Source of the DNA: Paracoccaceae bacterium
GTDB taxonomy: Bacteria; Pseudomonadota; Alphaproteobacteria; Rhodobacterales; Rhodobacteraceae
NCBI GenBank assembly: GCA_026982275.1
Contig: JALSHK010000042.1
Span: 1 to 5,925 of the forward strand
DNA length: 5,925 bases
Direction of reading: 5' to 3'
Part shown: one piece after another, positions 1 to 4,857 of the stretch
Layout: every line of letters starts with the position of its first letter
Numbering within the stretch: position 1 is the first letter of the stretch
Notes under the pieces: generated by a model
Seen by the model: the letters and a program-made list of their open reading frames with translations, nothing else
Database searches by the model: none
Told to the model about the DNA's origin: nothing
Made by a program: the position numbers and the translations under genes

Positions 1-323
1 TAAATCTCGCTATCGGCCCGAATGGCTTGCGGGGATTCCGGTGGCCGGTTGCAATCATATACCAGTCGCGAGATTTTTTGCGAAATCAGAGCGGAGTTTT
101 GCAATGCGCTCAAATGCTCCGCCACCCGCAAGGCACCGGGATCCCATGCGATATGGCTCTGGGCTTCGGCGGCTTCCAGCCCCAGACTGGCCAGCCCCTC
201 GGGGATGAAACGCGCCGCATGTTCGCACACCAGAAGCAACGGACCATCCGCATCCCCGCGCAGGGTTTGCACCACATTTCGAGGCAAGGTTGCCATCCAG
301 TCCGGTTTGGTTTCTAGGTTCAC
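1..323 (-). CDS. N-formylglutamate amidohydrolase family protein, 5' part (partial)
   Basis: The reverse strand has an open frame running off the window's left edge. Members of this family (FGase, PF05013) hydrolyse N-formyl- or related N-acyl-glutamate in the cytoplasm, for example as the last step of one histidine degradation route. Counting from the internal ATG at 296, the visible motifs are PLLLVCEHA (residues 19-27), SHIAWDPGALRVAEHL (47-62) and SRLVYDCNRPP (76-86), followed by AIRADSEI at the window edge. This is the order expected for the family, where an IPGN motif normally follows; that part and the rest of the protein lie outside. I chose GTG at 323 because an AGGCG ribosome-binding-like site lies five bases upstream (329-333), while ATG at 296 has no clear site; both are possible. 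The gene is divergent from the RpiR regulator, so it is a candidate target of that protein. The family is well supported; the exact substrate is not. Confidence 0.85.
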   Translation of the reverse strand, partial: MNLETKPDWMATLPRNVVQTLRGDADGPLLLVCEHAARFIPEGLASLGLEAAEAQSHIAWDPGALRVAEHLSALQNSALISQKISRLVYDCNRPPESPQAIRADSEI

Positions 324-328
324 ATCGA

Positions 329-333
329 CGCCT
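329..333 (-). promoter_or_regulatory. Shine-Dalgarno-like AGGCG before the GTG start of the amidohydrolase gene
   Basis: Read on the minus strand, AGGCG ends five bases before the GTG at 323-321. This favours the GTG over the ATG at 296-294, whose upstream bases (CCAAACCGGACTGG) show only a weak match. This is a sequence-only choice and could be overturned by conservation of the N-terminus in homologues. Confidence 0.4.
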
Positions 334-363
334 GTAACAATTGCAATACCCAATTTGTTGAAC

Positions 364-393
364 AATATGTTTCAGAATGCATGCGGCTGTCAA
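364..393 (-). promoter_or_regulatory. Sigma70-like promoter driving the amidohydrolase gene
   Basis: On the minus strand a perfect TTGACA (-35, bases 393-388) is followed after 18 bases by CATATT (-10, 369-364; four of six matches to TATAAT). Transcription would begin near base 357, giving a leader of roughly 35 bases to the GTG start. The spacing and perfect -35 make this the best promoter candidate in the window. Confidence 0.55.
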
Positions 394-411
394 TATAATT
401 ACATAATTATA
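394..411. promoter_or_regulatory. 18-base AT-rich palindrome, candidate operator in the divergent promoter region
   Basis: TATAATTA and TAATTATA form perfect 8-base arms around a CA centre. The right arm overlaps the TATAAT box at 408-413, and the left arm abuts the -35 hexamer of the leftward promoter (388-393). A dimeric protein bound here could control both directions. RpiR-family proteins such as HexR bind AT-rich palindromes of the general form TGTAATT-N-AATTACA. The site resembles that only loosely, so RpiR binding is an inference from position. A pure AT palindrome can also arise by chance in such a region. Confidence 0.4.
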
Positions 412-413
412 AT
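408..413 (+). promoter_or_regulatory. -10 box (TATAAT) of the putative rpiR-family gene promoter
   Basis: A perfect TATAAT lies 67 bases before the regulator's ATG. No good -35 hexamer is found 16-18 bases upstream (the region reads GGCTGT), so the promoter may be weak or need an activator. The predicted start of transcription is near base 420, leaving a leader of about 60 bases that contains the second palindrome at 442-458. Confidence 0.4.
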
Positions 414-441
414 CTGTTTGATCTTGCCAGAATGTTGTAAA

Positions 442-458
442 TTCGCGCATAGTGCGAA
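442..458. promoter_or_regulatory. Imperfect 17-base palindrome just upstream of the RpiR regulator
   Basis: TTCGC and GCGAA form outer 5-base arms around GCATAGT, with one further inner C:G pair; six of eight positions are symmetric. It ends 21 bases before the ATG at 480 and 8 bases before the AAGGA ribosome site. It sits where an autoregulator could block transcription, or it could form a small RNA hairpin. Function is inferred from position and symmetry only. Confidence 0.3.
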
Positions 459-479
459 ACCGGACCAAGGAATACAGGC

Positions 480-1352
480 ATGCCCCTCGAACATCTCACA
501 GTGGCGCAGCGCATACAGGACGGCTTTGATGTGCTGACCCGCGCCGAGCGGCAGCTGGCGAATATCATTCTGGAGAATTACCCTGTATCGGGCCTTGGCA
601 GCATTACCGCACTGGCCGAAAATGCCGATGTCTCCACCCCGACCGTGGCGCGCATGGCCCGCAAGCTGGGCTTTGGCGGCTTTCCCGAGATGCAGGCGCA
701 ATTGCGCGCCGAGCTGGAGGCCAGCATTAGCGACCCCCTGACCAAGCATGATAAATGGGCAGAGGATGCGCCGGATACCCATATTCTCAACCGTTTTGCC
801 GATAATGTAATTGATAATCTGCGCAACACGCTCAAGCATCTGAACGCCGCCGAATTTGATGAAATTGTGGAAATGCTCGCGAATACCGATCATACGGTGG
901 CGGTGGTTGGTGGCCGCCTTAGCCATACCCTGGCCAGCTATTTCTTCACCCATCTGCAAATGATGCGCGACGGGGTGACGTTGATCGAGCGCAATTCTTC
1001 CAGCTGGCCGCATTATCTGCTCAGCCTGAAAGCGGGGGATGTTCTGGTGATGTTTGATATGCGCCGCTATGAGCAAGACCTGATGCGCTTTGCCGAGATG
1101 GCGCAGGCGCGCGGCGTGCGCATTATTCTGTTTACCGATCAATGGGGTTCGCCCGCCGGCAAATTCGCCGAAAAGAAATTCCATTCCCGTATCGAAGTGC
1201 CCTCCACATGGGATTCCTCGGTCGTCACCATGTTTATTCTGGAGGCGATCATTTCGGCGGTGCAAAGCGAATCATGGGAGCAATCCAAAGACCGGATGGA
1301 AGAGCTGGAAGATCTGTTCAGCAAAACCGGCCTGTTTCGCAAATTCGTTTAA
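480..1352 (+). CDS. MurR/RpiR-family transcriptional regulator (HTH + SIS domain)
   Basis: This is a 290-residue cytoplasmic DNA-binding regulator of usual family length. Residues 1-80 form the RpiR N-terminal helix-turn-helix domain: TRAERQLANIIL (20-31) is followed by the recognition segment ITALAENADVSTPTVARMARKLG (42-64) and GFPEMQ (67-72). Residues about 125-260 form a SIS fold, with the strand and glycine loop VAVVGGRLSHTLA (140-152) and the second strand GDVLVMFDMRRYEQD (186-200). In phosphosugar-binding members the second strand is usually followed by a serine-rich SxSG loop. Here it is DMRRY, so the ligand may not be a classical sugar phosphate. The ATG at 480 has AAGGA at 467-471, eight bases upstream. 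The gene is divergent from the amidohydrolase gene, and palindromes in the shared gap suggest autoregulation or control of that neighbour. The family is secure; the effector and targets are unknown. Confidence 0.93.
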   Translation: MPLEHLTVAQRIQDGFDVLTRAERQLANIILENYPVSGLGSITALAENADVSTPTVARMARKLGFGGFPEMQAQLRAELEASISDPLTKHDKWAEDAPDTHILNRFADNVIDNLRNTLKHLNAAEFDEIVEMLANTDHTVAVVGGRLSHTLASYFFTHLQMMRDGVTLIERNSSSWPHYLLSLKAGDVLVMFDMRRYEQDLMRFAEMAQARGVRIILFTDQWGSPAGKFAEKKFHSRIEVPSTWDSSVVTMFILEAIISAVQSESWEQSKDRMEELEDLFSKTGLFRKFV

Positions 1353-1360
1353 CACCGGCA

Positions 1361-1376
1361 TTAACCATTCCTAAAC
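1361..1376 (+). promoter_or_regulatory. Candidate CtrA binding site upstream of comM
   Basis: The bases TTAA, seven others, then TAAAC match the alphaproteobacterial CtrA box TTAA-N7-TTAAC with a single mismatch in the second half. The TTAACCAT start is also a known form of the CtrA half-site. A further TTAAC lies at 1349-1353 and another in GTTAAC at 1391-1396, so TTAAC is clustered here. In Rhodobacter capsulatus comM is among the DNA-uptake genes controlled by CtrA, which makes the match plausible. Without a scored matrix or conservation it remains a candidate. Confidence 0.4.
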
Positions 1377-1395
1377 CTATCGGGTGAATGGTTAA
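1361..1395. repeat. Perfect 10-base inverted repeat directly upstream of comM
   Basis: TTAACCATTC (1361-1370) and GAATGGTTAA (1386-1395) are exact reverse complements separated by 15 bases. The right arm ends three bases before the comM ATG at 1399, covering the place where a ribosome-binding site would lie. As RNA it could form an AU-rich hairpin hiding the start; as DNA it presents two inverted TTAACCAT half-sites. The stem is AT-rich and not followed by a T run, so it does not look like a terminator for the upstream regulator gene. Confidence 0.6.
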
Positions 1396-1398
1396 CAA

Positions 1399-2919
1399 AT
1401 GAATACAAAGGTCGGGATTATCGCGCGCAGCTATACGGTGGCCTTTCACGGGGTGGAGGCCAAACCGATCGAGGTGCAGGCGGCGCTGGCCTCTGGCCTG
1501 CCGGCGTTTAATCTGGTGGGGCTGCCCGATAAGGCGGTGTCGGAAGCCAAGGAGCGGGTGCGCGCCTCAATCTCCGCCCTGGGGCTGGCGCTGCCGGCCA
1601 AGCGCATCACCATTAATCTTTCTCCGGCCGATATGCCCAAAATCGGCTCGCATTTCGATCTCCCGATCGCGCTGACCCTGCTGGCGGCGATGGATGTTTT
1701 GCCGCGCGAGCAGATCGAGGGGCAATTCAGCTTGGGCGAGCTGTCGCTGGATGGCTCTCTGGTGGCGGTGAAGGGCGCCTTGCCTGCGGCCTTGGCGGCG
1801 GCTGAGGGCGATTGCGGCCTGATCTGCCCCGCCGCTTGTGGCCCCGAGGCGGCTTGGGTGGAGGCGGCGCGGGTGCTGGCTCCGCGCAATCTGCTGGAGC
1901 TGATCAATCATTTTTCCGGCCGCGCGGTGCTGGCCGAGGCCGCGCCGGGCATGGTGCAGGGGCTGAATGATCCCCGCGATCTGCGCGATGTGCGCGGGCA
2001 GGAAAAGGCCAAGCGCGCGCTGGAAGTGGCGGCGGCGGGAGGGCATCATCTGTTGATGGTCGGCCCGCCCGGCTCGGGCAAATCCATGATGGCGGCGCGC
2101 TTGCCGGGGCTTTTGCCGCCGCTTTCCCCCGCCGAGGCTTTGGAAACCTCGATGATCCATTCCCTTGGCGGGGTGCTGGAAGAGGGCGGCATTTCGCGCC
2201 AGCGCCCCTTTCGCAGCCCGCATCATACTGCCAGTATGGCGGCGATGGTGGGCGGCGGGCGCGGCGCGCAGCCCGGAGAGATTTCGCTGGCCCATAATGG
2301 CGTGCTGTTCATGGATGAATTTCCCGAATTCCCGAGGCCCGTGCTGGAAACCCTGCGCCAGCCGATCGAAACCGGAGATGTGGTGGTTTCGCGCGCCAAT
2401 GCCCATGCCCGCTATCCGGCGCGCTTTATGCTGCTGGCGGCGGCGAACCCGTGCAAATGCGGCTATCTGGGCGATGCCGAGCGGGCCTGCGGACGCGCGC
2501 CCGATTGCGGCAAGGATTATATGGGAAAGATCTCCGGCCCCTTGTTGGACCGGTTTGATCTGCGAATCGAGGTGCCGGCCGTGGCGGTGGCCGATCTTTC
2601 AAGCGCCCCCACAGGCGAAACCAGCGCCACGGTGGCGGCAAGGGTGCGGGCCGCGCGCGATCTGCAGGCAGCGCGCTATCAGGGGATGGAAGGGATCAGC
2701 ACCAATGTGGCGATCGAGGGGGATGTGTTGGAGCGGGCCTGCGTGATGCATCCCGAAGCCTCTGCCATGCTGCTCGGCGCGGTGGAGAAATTCCGGCTTT
2801 CGGCGCGGGCCTTTCATCGCATACAGCGGGTGGCACGCACGATTGCGGATTTGCGCGGCGAGCGCGAAATAGGCAAAGCCGCGATTGCCGAGGCGATCGG
2901 CTACCGGCTGGCGTTTTGA
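1399..2919 (+). CDS. comM: ComM/YifB-family AAA+ ATPase (Mg-chelatase-like competence helicase)
   Basis: This 506-residue cytoplasmic protein matches the full family length. ComM is a hexameric helicase that promotes branch migration when incoming single-stranded DNA recombines with the chromosome in natural transformation. Residues 1-170 form the N-terminal ChlI/Lon-protease-like domain (LPAFNLVGLPDKAVSEAKERV at 34-54; NLSPADMPK at 73-81; FDLPIAL at 86-92). The AAA+ core follows: Walker A GPPGSGKS (222-229), Walker B VLFMDE (302-307) and sensor AAAN (347-350). A four-cysteine cluster (C352, C354, C364, C370) then leads into SGPLLDRFDL (379-388). The C-terminal helical domain carries LSARAFHRIQRVARTIADL (467-485). 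The start codon has no good ribosome site: only GGGTGA at 1382-1387, eleven bases away. An inverted repeat and possible CtrA box precede it. The gene lies 46 bases after the regulator and overlaps the convergent esterase gene by 19 bases. Confidence 0.96.
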   Translation: MNTKVGIIARSYTVAFHGVEAKPIEVQAALASGLPAFNLVGLPDKAVSEAKERVRASISALGLALPAKRITINLSPADMPKIGSHFDLPIALTLLAAMDVLPREQIEGQFSLGELSLDGSLVAVKGALPAALAAAEGDCGLICPAACGPEAAWVEAARVLAPRNLLELINHFSGRAVLAEAAPGMVQGLNDPRDLRDVRGQEKAKRALEVAAAGGHHLLMVGPPGSGKSMMAARLPGLLPPLSPAEALETSMIHSLGGVLEEGGISRQRPFRSPHHTASMAAMVGGGRGAQPGEISLAHNGVLFMDEFPEFPRPVLETLRQPIETGDVVVSRANAHARYPARFMLLAAANPCKCGYLGDAERACGRAPDCGKDYMGKISGPLLDRFDLRIEVPAVAVADLSSAPTGETSATVAARVRAARDLQAARYQGMEGISTNVAIEGDVLERACVMHPEASAMLLGAVEKFRLSARAFHRIQRVARTIADLRGEREIGKAAIAEAIGYRLAF

Positions 2920-3803
2920 GATTGGCCCAGAAAGGCCTGCACCTTTTGCAGCGTCGCATCGGCCTCGGGCAGCAGCCCATGGAAAAACGGCCAGACATGC
3001 GGCGCGTTTTCGGCGATTTCCAGCGTCACCGGCACCCCTTGGCCACGCAGCCTGGCGGCCATGGCAAGGGTATCATCGCGTAATATCTCCTTGGTGCCAA
3101 CGCAAAGGAATATCGGCGGTGCGCCTTGAAAATCGCCAAATAGCGGCGAGGCCAGCGGATTTTTATAATCACCCGCCAGATACATATCACGCACTTCCGC
3201 CATGCGCCCGGCCGGCAGCATGACCTCGGATTTTGCATTTTCCGCAATAGACGCGCTTTGCAGGGTTTGATCGGTGAGCGGGCTAAAGGCGACAAGGGCT
3301 TTGGGCGCAGGCAGCCCCTTGGCCAGAATCACGTGCAATAGCGAGAGCGCCAGCCCGCCGCCCGCGCTATCGCCGGCGAGGGTAATATTGGAAATGCCCC
3401 TGCCCAGCAGGGCTTGATAGGCGATCAGCGCATCATCGATCGCGGCCGGAAACGGATGCTCGGGCGCGAGGCGGTAATCGACGGAATAGGCGGTGAGGGC
3501 GTTATCTGCGGCCAGCTTGGCCACTAGCCGGCGATGGGTATTGGCCGAGCCGAAAATGAAAGCACCACCGTGAAAGTAGAGCAGCGTGCCTTGCTCGCCA
3601 TGGCCGGTTTTGAGCGCGGAAACGCTGGTTTCTCCATAAGCCAGCGCCTCGCGGCTTATGGAAGTGCCGCGCTTCGGGCGAAAGAAAAGCTTGGTTTGCA
3701 GCTCCATCCGGCGGCGGATTTTAGCCGGATCCTGAAGGTGCGCAAGGGCGCGGCGCTCGGTGTGGCGCAGCAGAAAATTGGCTATGGATAGGCGCGCCGG
3801 CAT
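2901..3803 (-). CDS. Alpha/beta-hydrolase fold-3 esterase (HSL family)
   Basis: This 300-residue protein belongs to the hormone-sensitive-lipase-like carboxylesterases, which hydrolyse short acyl esters. It shows the oxyanion-hole motif HGGAF (78-82), DYRLAPEHPFPAA (109-121), the nucleophile motif GDSAGG (144-149, Ser146), an acid in KEILRDD (238-244, probably Asp243 or Asp244) and the catalytic histidine in PHVWPFF (268-274). The triad therefore appears intact. I see no signal peptide or membrane segment, so it is probably cytoplasmic. Its ATG shares one base with the stop of gshB (TGATG at 3805-3801), and the nearest purine-rich stretch, GAGGG, lies about 12 bases upstream inside gshB. Translation by re-initiation after gshB is therefore likely. 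The 3' end overlaps comM on the other strand. The natural substrate is unknown; co-transcription with gshB may hint at, but does not show, a role with thiol esters or detoxification. Confidence 0.92.
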   Translation of the reverse strand: MPARLSIANFLLRHTERRALAHLQDPAKIRRRMELQTKLFFRPKRGTSISREALAYGETSVSALKTGHGEQGTLLYFHGGAFIFGSANTHRRLVAKLAADNALTAYSVDYRLAPEHPFPAAIDDALIAYQALLGRGISNITLAGDSAGGGLALSLLHVILAKGLPAPKALVAFSPLTDQTLQSASIAENAKSEVMLPAGRMAEVRDMYLAGDYKNPLASPLFGDFQGAPPIFLCVGTKEILRDDTLAMAARLRGQGVPVTLEIAENAPHVWPFFHGLLPEADATLQKVQAFLGQSQNASR

Positions 3804-4744
3804 CAGGTTATTTTGCCCTCGATCGCATCCCAGATCAGTGCCGCCACATTGGTGCCGTCAAAGCGCTCCAGCTCCTGAATGCCGGTGGGGGAGGTGAGGT
3901 TGATCTCGGTGAGGTAATCGCCGATTACATCGATTCCGACAAATATTTGCCCCTTTTCCTTCAGCAAAGGTCCGATTTCTGCACAAACCTCCAGATCCCG
4001 CGCGGTCAGCCCCACCTTTTCGGGCCGCCCGCCCACATGCATATTGGAGCGGGTTTCGCCCTTGGCCGGCACGCGGTTGATCGCGCCGACGGGGGCACCA
4101 TCCACCAGAATAATGCGCTTGTCGCCATTGGAAACATCGGGCAGGAATTTTTGCGCAATCAGGGGCTCGTTATTGATACCCGAGAAAAGCTCGTGCAGCG
4201 AGGTGAGGTTTCTGTCATCCGGCCCGAGCCGGAAAACCCCCGCGCCGCCATTGCCATAAAGCGGCTTCAGGATGATGTCTTTATGCTCGGCCTTGAAGGC
4301 TTTGATGGTTTCCAGATCCCGCGCAATCGTGGTCGGCGGGGTCAGACCTTCAAAGCCCAGCACCAGCAGTTTCTCGGGATAGTTGCGCACCCAGAAGGGA
4401 TCATTCACCACCAAGGTATCCGGGTGGATCATATCGAGCAGATGGGTATTGGTGATATATCCCATATCAAATGGCGGGTCTTGCCGCAGCCAGACCACAT
4501 CCCAATCCGCCAGATTAACCTTTTGCTTTTCCCCCAGCGTGAAAAAATCATCCGGATCGCGGCGCACGGTCAGCGGCCAGCCCTCGGCGGTGATCACGCC
4601 GCTTTCGAAGGACAGCTTGTCCGGGGTGTAATAAAACAGCTCATGGCCGCGCGCCTGCGCCTCCAGCGCCAGCCGGAAGCTGGAATCGCCGTCTATATTG
4701 ACGTTTTCGATCGGGTCCATCTGGAATGCGATTTTCAGGGACAT
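3803..4744 (-). CDS. gshB: Glutathione synthetase
   Basis: GshB joins gamma-glutamylcysteine and glycine using ATP, the second step of glutathione synthesis in the cytoplasm. The 313-residue length is typical of the bacterial enzyme. The N-terminal domain starts KIAFQMDPIENVNIDGDSS (4-22) and carries WLRQDPPFDMGYI (85-97) and VNDPFWVRNYPEKL (113-126). The ATP-grasp part shows ILKPLYGNGGAGVFRL (158-173), the FLPDVSNGDKRIILVDG segment (200-216), RSNMHVGGR (232-240) and the metal-binding end VGIDVIGDYLTEINLTSPTG (269-288). The ATG at 4744 is preceded by GAGG at 4753-4750, five bases away. The gene leads a two-gene unit with the esterase and is divergent from a GCS2-family ligase. The family commonly reads NVTSPTC near the end where this protein has NLTSPTG, a mild change that should not affect function. 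Identification is secure. Confidence 0.97.
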   Translation of the reverse strand: MSLKIAFQMDPIENVNIDGDSSFRLALEAQARGHELFYYTPDKLSFESGVITAEGWPLTVRRDPDDFFTLGEKQKVNLADWDVVWLRQDPPFDMGYITNTHLLDMIHPDTLVVNDPFWVRNYPEKLLVLGFEGLTPPTTIARDLETIKAFKAEHKDIILKPLYGNGGAGVFRLGPDDRNLTSLHELFSGINNEPLIAQKFLPDVSNGDKRIILVDGAPVGAINRVPAKGETRSNMHVGGRPEKVGLTARDLEVCAEIGPLLKEKGQIFVGIDVIGDYLTEINLTSPTGIQELERFDGTNVAALIWDAIEGKIT

Positions 4745-4857
4745 GCGGGCCTCGTTTCATTTGTTTCCCGTAAGGTGGCCCGTGTCGCGCGGAGTTTCAA
4801 CCATAACTGTTGACACAAGTGCGGAATTGCGAAGAAACTTGCGAAAAAGGAAACGCC
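4745..4857. promoter_or_regulatory. Divergent intergenic region between gshB and the YbdK-type ligase gene
   Basis: These 113 bases must hold promoters for both directions. A perfect TTGACA lies at 4810-4815 on the plus strand. The best -10 after 18 bases is GAAACT (4834-4839), which matches only three of six positions and would leave a very short leader before the ATG at 4858. No convincing leftward promoter is visible; TTGAAA at 4800-4795 on the minus strand lacks a good -10. Tandem TTGCGAA repeats lie at 4828-4845. Confidence 0.35.
4828..4845 (+). repeat. Tandem TTGCGAA repeat spaced by 11 bases
   Basis: TTGCGAA occurs at 4828-4834 and again at 4839-4845, so the copies start 11 bases apart, about one helical turn. 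Each copy is followed by a purine-rich stretch ending in GAAAC. The pair lies just before the AAGGA ribosome site of the ligase gene. It could be a pair of half-sites for a regulator on one DNA face, or a chance repeat in a short region. Confidence 0.3.

Noticed and set aside
55..468. A 137-residue minus-strand open frame crossing the amidohydrolase start and the AT-rich gap
   Set aside because: It is out of frame with the clear CEHA/WDPGA/DCNRPP motifs of the amidohydrolase and shows no recognisable domain. Its start lies inside the promoter region.
22..537. A 171-residue plus-strand open frame over the left end
   Set aside because: It runs antisense to the amidohydrolase and into the start of the RpiR gene in another frame. 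It has no domain and its composition is unlike a real protein.
399..1265. A 288-residue frame antisense to the RpiR gene
   Set aside because: Its histidine- and glutamine-rich composition is typical of a shadow of a GC-rich gene. The opposite strand encodes a clear HTH-SIS protein.
1361..1395. The inverted repeat as a rho-independent terminator of the regulator gene
   Set aside because: The stem is AT-rich, the loop is 15 bases long, and the bases after it are ACAAATG, not a T run.
1388..1402. A four-codon mini-ORF (ATG GTT AAC AAA TGA) overlapping the comM start
   Set aside because: The only purine-rich stretch is directly against its ATG, too close to act as a ribosome site. The ATG is explained by the right arm of the inverted repeat.
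1567..2406. A 279-residue frame antisense to comM
   Set aside because: It is an arginine/histidine/glutamine-rich shadow of the AAA+ gene, which carries intact Walker motifs in its own frame.
3947..4813. A 288-residue plus-strand frame antisense to gshB
   Set aside because: gshB shows every family motif on the minus strand; the plus-strand frame is a compositional shadow.
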